Positions 9,621 to 18,117 of a stretch of DNA of 64,000 bases are shown in pieces. The notes below the pieces were generated by a model. That model was not told the DNA's origin, ran no database searches, and saw only the letters and a list, made by a program, of their open reading frames with translations. This DNA is from Litchfieldia alkalitelluris (lineage in GTDB: Bacteria; Bacillota; Bacilli; Bacillales; Bacillaceae_L), in the NCBI RefSeq assembly GCF_002019645.1, contig NZ_KV917374.1, positions 4,796,369 to 4,860,368 on the forward strand. The letters run 5' to 3'. Positions within the stretch are counted from its first letter, which is position 1. Each line of letters begins with the position of its first letter. The position numbers and the translations under genes were made by a program.

Positions 9621-11573
9621 CTATCTTAGATAAATTATATCTTTTAGGTCAAAAACTTTGGCAGTAATACCTAAACGTTGTGCAGGAGTAAGTTCTTTGC
9701 CATCGGCAGATTTATAAGTCTCACAAAAGTTGTAGAATGTTCTTAGAATGGTCAATGCGTATTGTGCATACTTAGGATTGAAATTGGCATAGATATAACT
9801 CTTTCCATCGCCCCTTGCAGTCATCAAAGGTCTTTCAAGGATAGACAACCTTCTGCGAATTTGCTGGATAAAACTATTTGTGGCGTTATCATTCACATTC
9901 ATTATCAGTTTCGCTATTTCTTTTGGTTCAAGTGAAGATAAATCAGTTGTACAATCCACTTTATGAAATCCTTTATCTCTTGATGCCAATGGGTGTGTTA
10001 TAGGATTTTTCGCCCAATCGTTATAAGAGTGAGTTGGTGTTTGGATTTCATTATGAAACTGATGCGTTTCTAATAGCTCTTTTAAATATGAATAGGCTAA
10101 TTTACGCAAGTTTTTCGTTTCGTATCCTCTGTGAAATCCCCAATCCAACAAATCGGATTTTGCATCTTCAAACTCTTCTAAACATTGTTTTCTGCTTTTG
10201 TTCTTATCAAGCAAACAGAGGAAGTGGTGTGCATCCGACATTCTTACTTCTTTCGAAAACACTCTAAAAAAGGCGGTCATTATAGAAGCATCATTATCGC
10301 TAATCATTCTCCATTCACCAGCTTGTACCATTTGTTTAATCAGCCAAAAGTGTGCCATTGTCGTATAGGTAGGATTAACGTGTAGTCCATCGACATACTG
10401 CATTCTTTTTTTGAATTCGTTAAATTCAATTCGATATTCGTGTGGTGTTTGGGTATCACTTTCCGTTGGTTCTTGTGGGTAATAAGAAAAGTCCAAGCGA
10501 TTATTCTTCTTGCTGAAATCGTTCAAATGGTCTTCTTTATAAACCGCAGTATCGAGTTTCAAGTCTTCTACTGTCATTTCCCAATCATAAGCAACATCTG
10601 ACCGAAAGACATATCGTGACACTGTATCAGATGATACAACTACATAGGTTTGCACCTGACTGTCTTCTAAGCCAAAATACTTTTGACCTCCTTGACCTTT
10701 CTTGCGAACATTATTTAGGTTATAGTGCATCTTGTCGGTATTTAACCACATTTCTTTAAATGTCTTATTAGTCAAAGGAGTTGTCTCATATTTTTCTAAG
10801 AATTCCAAGCAGCAACGGTATAGCCATTCTAATTTATGATAATAAGTGCCAACTCCGATTTCTAAAATATCACAAGTACGACTGATAGGCATTTTGTTTA
10901 AAAGTAATTTCGCAAACATCGGAAGAATATCATTCTTCTTTTGACGATAGGTGGTGGATTGACGTTTGTTTGGTAGAATACTTGTCTTTTTCTTACATAC
11001 CTTGCATTGCCATCGTTGAGCATTATTCAATGTCTTTCCTTGTTTATAAAACTCGCTTGGCGTATCAAAAGGTGTTAGATGTCCAACAACACAACTATCC
11101 TTATGGAAGTTATATTCTGGCTCAACATCCTTAGTCTGATTGATACGAACAAGTCTTGAAATTTCTTCGGCAACTGACCAATTAGAAACAGTCATAGGAC
11201 TACAATTTAAAGTCATACCTGTTGTTGGGTTAATAGGGTCAGGATTGCATCGCAATTTCTTTTGACTGTTCTTACCGCCACCCTCTAATTTATAGCGAGA
11301 AGGTTTCCCTTTGACACTATCAAATTTGACTTGTTCTTGACCGCACCATTTACAGAAAGGGTTTGTGCAAAAATTGTATTGTATTTTATGTGTATTTCCA
11401 TTCCAATTGAATTCGATAGGGAGAAACAGCATATGATTATAGCGAAAGGCAAATTTCTTATCTGATAGGAGTTTATATTGTTCCTTTCTATCATTCAATT
11501 CTTCTTCATTAACAGGATTATGAACAACAACGATGCCATCTTCTTTTGTAGCCAATCGTTGTATTTTAGCCAA
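9621..11573 (-). CDS. Putative large DDE-type transposase with N-terminal zinc fingers
   Basis: 650 aa, TTG start supported by GGAGG 9 nt upstream. The N-terminus has Cys pairs suggestive of zinc binding (CTNPFCKWCG near residue 70; CKVCKKKTS near residue 195), then a helix-turn-helix-like segment (ISRTCDILEIGVGTYYHKLEWL). Candidate acidic catalytic residues are in LNTDKMHY (~280) and MISDNDAS (~435). The layout resembles IS1-like proteins with InsA-type fingers joined to a DDE domain but is much larger, and I cannot assign an IS family. It overlaps a small upstream gene by 8 nt. No clear terminal inverted repeats were found, so mobility is inferred. Confidence 0.55.
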   Translation of the reverse strand: MAKIQRLATKEDGIVVVHNPVNEEELNDRKEQYKLLSDKKFAFRYNHMLFLPIEFNWNGNTHKIQYNFCTNPFCKWCGQEQVKFDSVKGKPSRYKLEGGGKNSQKKLRCNPDPINPTTGMTLNCSPMTVSNWSVAEEISRLVRINQTKDVEPEYNFHKDSCVVGHLTPFDTPSEFYKQGKTLNNAQRWQCKVCKKKTSILPNKRQSTTYRQKKNDILPMFAKLLLNKMPISRTCDILEIGVGTYYHKLEWLYRCCLEFLEKYETTPLTNKTFKEMWLNTDKMHYNLNNVRKKGQGGQKYFGLEDSQVQTYVVVSSDTVSRYVFRSDVAYDWEMTVEDLKLDTAVYKEDHLNDFSKKNNRLDFSYYPQEPTESDTQTPHEYRIEFNEFKKRMQYVDGLHVNPTYTTMAHFWLIKQMVQAGEWRMISDNDASIMTAFFRVFSKEVRMSDAHHFLCLLDKNKSRKQCLEEFEDAKSDLLDWGFHRGYETKNLRKLAYSYLKELLETHQFHNEIQTPTHSYNDWAKNPITHPLASRDKGFHKVDCTTDLSSLEPKEIAKLIMNVNDNATNSFIQQIRRRLSILERPLMTARGDGKSYIYANFNPKYAQYALTILRTFYNFCETYKSADGKELTPAQRLGITAKVFDLKDIIYLR

Positions 11574-11817
11574 GTTTTTGTCCCTCCATTACATCCTCTA
11601 ACCCCATTTTCTTCATCATTCTTTTATTATTCCGTATGCCATCAACCCATCTAAGAAACTCTTCGTCTTTGAGAAGGTTTTTTAAGAACATATCAACTAC
11701 TTCGCTCTCACTATATTCACAGTATTCCGCATAGTTTTTCACTATTTCTCGGACTTGTTCAGAGATAAGCCAATCTACTTTATCAGCATTATTATTCTTT
11801 GGTTTAATGAATTGCAC
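11566..11817 (-). CDS. Small helical protein coupled to the putative transposase
   Basis: 83 aa from GTG at 11817, chosen because AAAAGGAG lies 8-9 nt upstream (a longer frame to 11868 begins in hydrophobic non-conserved sequence). The segment VDWLISEQVREIVKNYAEY followed by SESEVVDMFLKNLL resembles a ribbon-helix-helix or short DNA-binding module, but this is structural guesswork. Its stop overlaps the next start (ACTTGGCTAA), so the pair is translationally coupled. It probably acts as the accessory or regulatory protein of the element. Confidence 0.55.
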   Translation of the reverse strand: MQFIKPKNNNADKVDWLISEQVREIVKNYAEYCEYSESEVVDMFLKNLLKDEEFLRWVDGIRNNKRMMKKMGLEDVMEGQKLG

Positions 11818-11991
11818 GATATTTTCACTCCTTTTAAAAGGTAGTAGAATTAGCATAATAATTAACACCTATTTTAACATCCTAATTTCTGCATTGACAA
11901 CAATTATTGTCACCCTGTTATTTAGTATGCTATTTCCTATGCTATTTTATACCTGTTTTGAGTAAAAACATTGATATATCAACAAATATAA

Positions 11992-12023
11992 AAGACCAAA
12001 TCGCTATGCGATTTGGTCTTGAA
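11992..12023. terminator. Strong hairpin terminator upstream of transposase unit
   Basis: AAGACCAAATCGC (11992-12004) pairs with GCGATTTGGTCTT (12008-12020) around TAT. Flanking A and T runs are modest. It could insulate the transposase unit from neighbouring transcription. The adjacent 11890-11985 contains direct repeats of TATGCTATTT. Confidence 0.7.
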
Positions 12024-12138
12024 TTTGTTATGTTATTTCCATTGTTTCTCCACAAAAACTGAACTACTTACAATTTATGATGTGTGCTTTTACATTTCAC
12101 ATATAAAGCTTAATCATTTTTCCAACTATTTTCTAACA

Positions 12139-12165
12139 CAAAGGGGAAACAGCCCCTTTGTTTTA
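12139..12165 (+). terminator. Terminator-like hairpin in gene-poor stretch
   Basis: CAAAGGGG (12139-12146) pairs with CCCCTTTG (12153-12160), loop AAACAG, followed by TTTT. Region 12021-12327 otherwise holds no gene I can support. Confidence 0.65.
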
Positions 12166-12327
12166 AAAGAATTTTTGGATGAATACGATAACTCCTACAA
12201 GGAGCTAGACCAATACCCCAGGTCATATAGTTGGAACAAATGACCGTGATTTTTTGTTATTAATTCCTCAGCTAATTTGTTCATAGTTCTCATTGTCTTT
12301 ATCCAATAGGATCAACCTACCTTATTA

Positions 12328-12720
12328 CTATTTTACAACTTCTCCTTGCCACGCTTGAATACCACCATTAACACTCACAACATTAGAATAACCATAATCT
12401 TTTAAGATGTTTGCAGCTTGAAGACTACGTTTCCCACTTCTGCAAAACAAAACGATTTCGGCATCTTTAGATAGACTTTTATAATCTGTCTTCAATGTGC
12501 TAAGAGGGATATTTTTCATCTCTTTAATATGACCTGCTTCAAATTCATGCGGTTCACGTACATCTACAAAGATTGTGTTACTGGAACTTTCGTCCTCTAA
12601 TTTTTGTGCTAATTCAGTAGTAGAAATGGTTTTAATACTTTTATTTTCAAATTGGGTATAACCAAAATATAATATAAGAAATACAATTGGTAGATAGATT
12701 ACTATAGTTTTAATCCTCAA
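12328..12720 (-). CDS. Membrane-anchored single-domain rhodanese
   Basis: 130 aa. An N-terminal hydrophobic helix (residues 5-22) is followed by one rhodanese domain: FVDVREPHEFEAGHIKEMKNIPL, the active loop CRSGKRS (catalytic Cys near residue 93) and the closing VNGGIQAWQG. Such proteins transfer sulfane sulfur or act as redox/sulfur carriers; the anchor places this one at the outer face of the membrane. The start appears to be TTG with a weak AGGGG upstream and is uncertain. Just upstream are remnants of a second rhodanese and of a TusA-like protein, pointing to a former sulfur-transfer locus. Confidence 0.8.
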   Translation of the reverse strand: MRIKTIVIYLPIVFLILYFGYTQFENKSIKTISTTELAQKLEDESSSNTIFVDVREPHEFEAGHIKEMKNIPLSTLKTDYKSLSKDAEIVLFCRSGKRSLQAANILKDYGYSNVVSVNGGIQAWQGEVVK

Positions 12721-12835
12721 AGAAACCCCTACTTTCGAATAATTTCTATTACCCCTCGGATTCGTTCCGAAGGCAATTTCAATTATAGTGTACGGACAAT
12801 AATTTGCCTAGCACCGAACATTCTCCTTGTTTAAA

Positions 12836-12985
12836 TCAATATTTGTTTCTAATCCAAAATTTAATTACTTTTTCACCTTGATCAATCTTCAACAAGGTGT
12901 GACCTGCATTCTTCGACCATGCGGGAAGATTAGCTAGTGCTCCTTTATCAGTTGCGTGAACCTCTAAAACTTGAAGCAAATCAAT
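12836..12985 (-). pseudogene. TusA-like sulfur carrier, C-terminal remnant
   Basis: The minus strand reads LLQVLEVHATDKGALANLP, then AWSKNAGHTLLKIDQGEK and VIKFWIRNKY before a stop. This is the C-terminal half of the TusA/SirA fold (the D.G...D.P.W....G..LL pattern). The N-terminal part with the catalytic CPxP motif is missing, so this is a remnant, not a gene. Confidence 0.75.
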
Positions 12986-13002
12986 ACTTTTTTAAAATTT
13001 TT

Positions 13003-13062
13003 TTATATAACATCATAACCATTATTTTTAAGAATACGAGTTGCTAAATAACTTCTTATGTT
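13003..13062 (-). pseudogene. Rhodanese C-terminal fragment
   Basis: Minus-strand reading IRSYLATRILKNNGYDVI then stop matches the helix after the rhodanese active loop (SGxRSyxAaRiLkqnGf), as seen in CoA-disulfide-reductase-type rhodanese domains. Together with the adjacent TusA remnant it suggests one lost multi-domain sulfur-transfer gene. Confidence 0.6.
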
Positions 13063-13150
13063 ATAAAAAAAAATGAAATAAGTGCAACTATTGTTGAGTA
13101 ATATTTTTAGTTTTAATAAAGTAACACCATCACTTCTTCTCTGGAATAAT

Positions 13151-14260
13151 CTACTTATGCATTTGTTTAGTAGAATCTCGAATAATTAGTTCTGGTTCAA
13201 TGACAATGGATTCTCCTATATCTCTCGCTTTTTTGTGTGAGCCGGCTACTTCTTTAATTATATCTAAAATCATCTTTGCAGCTTTCTCACCCATTTTACT
13301 CTTTGGATGTTGAATGGTTGTCAGTTTGACTTCCGTAACACTGGCCATAAAAGAATCGTCAAATCCTACAATTGAAATATCATCAGGAACTTGAAGTTTT
13401 TTTTCTCGAATCACATCAAGAAGTCTAATGGCTAGTTCATCATTATAACAAACAATTGCAGTTGGTAGGTCACCGTCAATGTTAAACTTCTCACGTAGAA
13501 TTTCAACTGGCTTCGTTGATTTCTCTTCTGAATTATAGGTTACAATATTATGAGGATCAATCGTTACCCCATATTCTCGGTGTGCTTTAAGAAACCCCTT
13601 CATACGTTTATTACCCTGTATATCATCCGTTTTAAAAAAACCAATAATATTGGTGTGCCCAAGTTCAATGAGATGCTCTGTTTGAAGATACCCACCCTTT
13701 TCATCATCCATCGTAATGCTAAGTGGATCTAGTTCATCATAAAATGCATTGATCATCAAATAAGGGATATTTTGTCTCTCCAAATTTAAATAATCAATAA
13801 TATTTATATTAAATAGAGCACTTTTTGTTGGTTCAATTATTATGCCATCAGAGCTTAATAAAATCTTTTTTAAAGCCCTTTGCTCACTATCGTGACTATT
13901 ATTCGTGCTAAACAAACTTACATGATAACCATGCTGACTTAAATAGGATTCTGCTCCTCTGATGATAGAAGGAAAAATATAGTCTGAAATGGATGTTGTA
14001 ATAATGGCTATATTCTTTTGATTACTTACATTCGTACTTTCTTCTTTAGTTCGATCTACACAAAACGTACCTGCACCCTGCTCTCTATATAACCACCCTT
14101 GTGTTACTAGTTCACCGATGGCAATGCGAACTGTGTGTCGGCTCACTCCAAATTGTTTCATCAATTCACTTTCAGTATATATTTTTTGATGAGGTTGAAA
14201 TGTACCATCAAGTATTTTACACATAATCGCCTGTTTGACGGTGTTGTATTTAGTTCCGAT
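13151..14260 (-). CDS. araR: AraR-like GntR/LacI hybrid repressor with non-canonical start
   Basis: Winged helix of GntR type at the N-terminus (SELMKQFGVSRHTVRIAIGELV, with the wing YREQGAGTF) joined to a LacI/PBP1-type sugar-binding domain (IAIITTSISDYIFPSIIRGAE...VGFDDSFMASV...TTIQHPKSKMG). This is the AraR architecture. The first ATG (14224) would cut off helix 1; the conserved N-terminus GTKYNTVKQAI reads further upstream to a TGA at 14267-14269. At the expected start (AGGGGGG then 9 nt) the codon is ATC at 14258-14260. Either an unusual start is used or the repressor is damaged. No arabinose genes are nearby. Confidence 0.7.
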   Translation of the reverse strand: MGTKYNTVKQAIMCKILDGTFQPHQKIYTESELMKQFGVSRHTVRIAIGELVTQGWLYREQGAGTFCVDRTKEESTNVSNQKNIAIITTSISDYIFPSIIRGAESYLSQHGYHVSLFSTNNSHDSEQRALKKILLSSDGIIIEPTKSALFNINIIDYLNLERQNIPYLMINAFYDELDPLSITMDDEKGGYLQTEHLIELGHTNIIGFFKTDDIQGNKRMKGFLKAHREYGVTIDPHNIVTYNSEEKSTKPVEILREKFNIDGDLPTAIVCYNDELAIRLLDVIREKKLQVPDDISIVGFDDSFMASVTEVKLTTIQHPKSKMGEKAAKMILDIIKEVAGSHKKARDIGESIVIEPELIIRDSTKQMHK

Positions 14261-14293
14261 ATCTATTCACCCCCCTAACATCTTGAAGCGCTA

Positions 14294-14324
14294 GATATAC
14301 ATAGTCTTATAAACTATGTATATC
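14294..14324. promoter_or_regulatory. Perfect 11-bp inverted repeat between ABC exporter and AraR-like gene
   Basis: GATATACATAG (14294-14304) and CTATGTATATC (14314-14324), 9-nt spacer. It lies 10 nt past the exporter stop and ~20 nt before the araR ribosome binding site. There is no T-run, so it looks more like an operator (possibly autoregulatory) than a terminator. Confidence 0.5.
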
Positions 14325-14333
14325 TTAAAAATA

Positions 14334-16154
14334 TTAACCCGGTTGGCTTACCGTCTCAAATTGGCTATTATACAAGTCAGCATAGAAGCCTCCTTGCTTA
14401 AGTAATTCGTGATGATTCCCATGTTCAATAATATCTCCATGGTTCATGACCAAAATCAAATCGGCATCCTTAATTGTTGATAGTCGATGCGCAATAATGA
14501 AACTTGTGCGATCTTTCATAAGTCGATTCATGGCTTTTTGGATATTCAATTCTGTTCGCGTATCAACACTACTGGTTGCCTCGTCTAAAATTAAGATTTT
14601 TGGATTTGAGATAATGGCTCTTGCGATTGTCAAAAGCTGCTTTTGTCCATGTGATATATTTGTTGCATCTTGTTTTAGCACTGTATCATAGCCTTCAGGA
14701 AGTTTCCGGATAAAATCGTCTGCATAGGCTGCATAAGCAGCTGCCTTTATTTCCTTGTCTGTTGCCCCTTTTTTCCCATAGGCAATATTTTCAGCAATCG
14801 TTCCACTGAACAACCATGTGTCTTGAAGGACCATCGCAAACAAACTTCGCGCTTGCTCACGTGACAGTTCCTGGAGATCTACTCCATCAATCAAAATACG
14901 ACCACCATTTAAACCATAAAAACGCATAAGTAAATTGATTAATGTGGTTTTCCCCGCACCGGTTGGACCAACGATGGCCACTGTTTGCCCTTCTTTAATC
15001 TCTAGATTGATATCCTTCATTAAAAGGGAATTGTCATCATAGCCAAAACTCACATGATCAAATGTTACTTGTGCTTTTAGTTTTTCCAAATCTACTTCTG
15101 CATCTTTTTCTTTTGATTGTTCTTCTTCATCTAATATGTGAAAAACACGTTCTGCAGAAGCAAGGGCATTTTGAATCATAGTTGCAATTCCTGCTACCTG
15201 CATCATCGGTTGCGTGATTTGCTTAGAGTATTGTAGAAAGGCTTGCACATTTCCAATTAACAAATTTCCGTTAAGGACAAATATGCCTCCAACAATACTG
15301 ACTAACACAAATCCTAAGTTTCCGATAAAGTTCATCATCGGATTCATAATACCTGAGATAAATTGAGCTTTTTGGTTAACTTTAGATAAATGATTATTCA
15401 TTTCATCAAAACGTTCAATTGATTTTTCTTCATATCCAAATGCCTTCACCACTTGATGACCTGAGAACATTTCTTCCACATGACCGTTTACATCTCCGAG
15501 ACTGTCTTGCTGTTGTTTGAAAAATTTCTGAGACTTAGAAAAAACAATTCGGATGACCAGGAAGCTTAGTGGTACCGTAAGAGCAATAATAACAGTAAGC
15601 ATTGGACTTATGACAAGCATCATCACGATAATACCCACAACTGTAATGAGCGATGTAATAATTTGCGTTAATGCCTGCTGAAAAGAGTTATTGATGTTAT
15701 CAATATCATTAACAGCTCTACTTAGTAGATCACCATATGAATGCTTATCAAAATATTTGATTGGTAATCTTGTGAATTTTTCAGTTACTTCTCTTCGAAG
15801 GGTCGCTACCGCACGTTGAGATACCCCTGCCATTAAGTACATCTGTAGAAATGAAAATAATGAAGAAAGCACATATAAAACGATTAATAGAACAACGAGC
15901 TCTCCGAGGAAACCAAAATCTATCGGACTTTTTCGTGTCACACTATCAAATATTGAAGTTGTTGCATCCCCTAATACTTTAGGGCTATAAACTGTAAATA
16001 AAGTTGAAATAACACTAAAAATAAACACGAAAAATAAAGTTTTCCGCTCCGGTTTTAAATAACTTGCCAAACGGCGTAGTGTACCTTTTAAATCCTTTGG
16101 TTTTTCCACTATTTTTGTATGTTTGGAGGAAGCAGACATTTTTCCTTTACTCAT
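14334..16154 (-). CDS. ABC exporter half-transporter, YfiC-like
   Basis: 606 aa: six-helix ABC membrane domain (about residues 35-330) then an ATPase domain with Walker A GPTGAGKTT, Q-loop VLQDTWLF, a signature region reading ISHGQKQLL (LSGGQ degenerate: SHGQK) and Walker B ILILDEATSS. Length and the degenerate signature fit the YfiC-type subunit of Bacillus heterodimeric multidrug exporters. The start overlaps the partner gene by 4 bases (ATGA), giving coupled synthesis of the two subunits. Probable export of a drug-like or lipidic substrate; the substrate is not deducible. Confidence 0.88.
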   Translation of the reverse strand: MSKGKMSASSKHTKIVEKPKDLKGTLRRLASYLKPERKTLFFVFIFSVISTLFTVYSPKVLGDATTSIFDSVTRKSPIDFGFLGELVVLLIVLYVLSSLFSFLQMYLMAGVSQRAVATLRREVTEKFTRLPIKYFDKHSYGDLLSRAVNDIDNINNSFQQALTQIITSLITVVGIIVMMLVISPMLTVIIALTVPLSFLVIRIVFSKSQKFFKQQQDSLGDVNGHVEEMFSGHQVVKAFGYEEKSIERFDEMNNHLSKVNQKAQFISGIMNPMMNFIGNLGFVLVSIVGGIFVLNGNLLIGNVQAFLQYSKQITQPMMQVAGIATMIQNALASAERVFHILDEEEQSKEKDAEVDLEKLKAQVTFDHVSFGYDDNSLLMKDINLEIKEGQTVAIVGPTGAGKTTLINLLMRFYGLNGGRILIDGVDLQELSREQARSLFAMVLQDTWLFSGTIAENIAYGKKGATDKEIKAAAYAAYADDFIRKLPEGYDTVLKQDATNISHGQKQLLTIARAIISNPKILILDEATSSVDTRTELNIQKAMNRLMKDRTSFIIAHRLSTIKDADLILVMNHGDIIEHGNHHELLKQGGFYADLYNSQFETVSQPG

Positions 16155-17875
16155 GATACTTCTCCCTCCATTTGTTGCGAAATAAGAATTTCCTGATAAA
16201 CTTGATTCGTTTTTGAGAGATACTCATGTGTCCCTTTTCCAACCATTTTCCCTTCATCTAACACGATAATTTCATCAGCATCCATTATCGAGCTAATTCG
16301 TTGTCCAACAATGATTATCGTAGCATTCAGTTTTTCTTTCAACATACGTCTTAATTTCGCATCTGTTTTATAATCCAAAGCAGAGAAACTATCATCAAAG
16401 ATAAAAATCTCAGGATTTCGAACAATTGCACGAGCAATTGATAGACGTTGCTTCTGACCGCCTGATAAATTAGAACCCGCTTGATGAATCATCGTTTGAA
16501 TCCCATCTTCTTTTTCCTTTACAAAGTCTATGGCCTGTGCAATCTCAAGAGCTTCGTTAATTTCTTCTTCGGTCGCTTCCTTTTTTCCAAAACGTATATT
16601 TTCTGCGATTGTTCCGGTAAATAAAGAAGCTTTCTGCGGTACATATCCAATTTTCTCACGTAATTGTTTCTGTGACATGTCTTGAACATCGATACCACCG
16701 ATCAAAATCCTACCCTCTTCCGGGTCATAAAAACGTGGTATAAGCTGAATGAGTGTTGTTTTTCCAGAACCGGTACTTCCTATAATTGCTGTTGTTTGTC
16801 CTGATATTACTTCAAAGGAGATATTTTGGATTGCCGGTTTTTCTGCTCCTTTATACCGGTATGTGACATTTTCAAATTGAACGAGTCCTTCCTGTACATC
16901 CAACACATTCGGTTCTGTCGGGTCCTTAATAATGGCATCCATTTGTAAAATCTCATTAATCCGCTTTGCAGATGCCTGTGCCCTAGGAATCATCATAAAG
17001 GCAATCGATAACAAAATAAATGCCATAAAAATCATTAAAGCATATTGTAAAAATGCCATCATATTCCCTACTTGCATAACTCCTTTATTAATTTGAATAG
17101 CTCCAAACCAGACTATTGCGATATTAGAAAAGCTAATGATGATTGACATTAATGGAAATAATAATGCCAACGTTTTGTTTACCTTTATTGCAGTATCTCG
17201 GAAATCTTCGTTCGCAATATTAAAACGCTTCTTTTCAAAGTTCACCTGGTTAAATGCTCGAATGACTCGTATCCCAGTTAGGCCTTCACGGATAACTAGA
17301 TTTAATCGATCTGTCTTCTTTTGTAACAAGCCAAAAAGAGGGGTTGCTTTTTTGATTAGTAAAACGACTGCCAAGACGAGTATTGGAAGGGCCACCAGAA
17401 AGATTATGCTTAAGGTAGGTTCCATTATGACGGCTAGGATAATCCCCCCAACAAGCATTAATGGCGCTCTCGTTGCCATACCAAGTATTAAGCTTATAGC
17501 ATCTTGCACTTGTTTGATATCATTCGTTGTTCTTGTAATAAGAGAGGCGGTACCAATCTTATCTAGTTCTTCCATTGAGAATCCTTCCACCTTCACAAAC
17601 AATTCACGGCGGATATCTCTTGCAAAACAAACAGCCACTTTAGAAGTCAAGTATATACTCCCAATCGTCACACATATCGCTGTTAAGCTAAGCACTATCA
17701 TCCAAACACCAGTCTTAATGATATAAGGGATATCTGAATTTACAACTCCAATATCAACAATATTTGCCATGAGAGTAGGAATAAATAACTCAAACAAGAT
17801 ACCAACTAATGTCAGTCCAGTGATTCCTAAGATTGACCATTTGTAAGGTTTAATAAATTTCAGTATGAATTTCAT
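16151..17875 (-). CDS. ABC exporter half-transporter, YfiB-like
   Basis: 574 aa from MKFILKFIKPYKW; the ATG at 17875 is preferred over a TTG at 17899 because AAAAGAGTGG precedes it suitably. Membrane domain (residues ~10-310) then ATPase with Walker A GSTGSGKTT, signature LSGGQKQRL (canonical) and Walker B IFIFDDSFSALD, where the usual catalytic Glu after Walker B is Asp (DDSFS). One canonical and one degenerate nucleotide site across the pair is typical of asymmetric heterodimeric exporters. First gene of the two-gene operon; a conserved upstream motif lies at 18021. Confidence 0.88.
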   Translation of the reverse strand: MKFILKFIKPYKWSILGITGLTLVGILFELFIPTLMANIVDIGVVNSDIPYIIKTGVWMIVLSLTAICVTIGSIYLTSKVAVCFARDIRRELFVKVEGFSMEELDKIGTASLITRTTNDIKQVQDAISLILGMATRAPLMLVGGIILAVIMEPTLSIIFLVALPILVLAVVLLIKKATPLFGLLQKKTDRLNLVIREGLTGIRVIRAFNQVNFEKKRFNIANEDFRDTAIKVNKTLALLFPLMSIIISFSNIAIVWFGAIQINKGVMQVGNMMAFLQYALMIFMAFILLSIAFMMIPRAQASAKRINEILQMDAIIKDPTEPNVLDVQEGLVQFENVTYRYKGAEKPAIQNISFEVISGQTTAIIGSTGSGKTTLIQLIPRFYDPEEGRILIGGIDVQDMSQKQLREKIGYVPQKASLFTGTIAENIRFGKKEATEEEINEALEIAQAIDFVKEKEDGIQTMIHQAGSNLSGGQKQRLSIARAIVRNPEIFIFDDSFSALDYKTDAKLRRMLKEKLNATIIIVGQRISSIMDADEIIVLDEGKMVGKGTHEYLSKTNQVYQEILISQQMEGEVS

Positions 17876-18020
17876 TGAAAACCACTCTTTTCTTATCAAA
17901 CTTCTTAATTATGGACATTTTCTGTCCTTCTTTTTTTCTGTGCTTTTACTTAACAAAAATTATTTACACTGTACGTAAGCCGATATTTCATTTCTATATT
18001 AACCCTATTCAAATGATAAA

Positions 18021-18047
18021 TATGGTAATTTCGTACTTTTTTTTGTA
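18021..18047 (+). promoter_or_regulatory. Shared 27-bp motif, copy upstream of ABC exporter operon
   Basis: TATGGTAATTTCGTAC then a T-run and GTA. Near-identical sequences occur at 18997, 40474 and 52266. It lies 146 bp upstream of the exporter start and points away from it, the same geometry as the histidine kinase copy at 40474. Confidence 0.6.
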
Positions 18048-18117
18048 ATTTCCTTTTGGTGAATAAATTTAAAACTTCCTCTTCCTTAAGCATACATGGA
18101 AAAGGCAGCATAGCGTT

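Noticed and set aside
9552-9625. GATAGTTTC...GAAACTATC as a terminal repeat of the transposase unit
   Set aside because: Both arms lie on the same side (one overlaps the gene end) and there is no counterpart at the right side.
12013-12243. 76-codon open frame on + strand
   Set aside because: Contains a terminator hairpin, lacks a ribosome binding site and resembles nothing; treated as non-coding.
14294-14324. Classical AraR operator
   Set aside because: The inverted repeat does not match the B. subtilis AraR consensus (ATTTGTAC-type), so specificity is left open.
17136-17726. 196-codon frame on + strand
   Set aside because: Antisense to the conserved YfiB-like exporter; low-complexity shadow translation.
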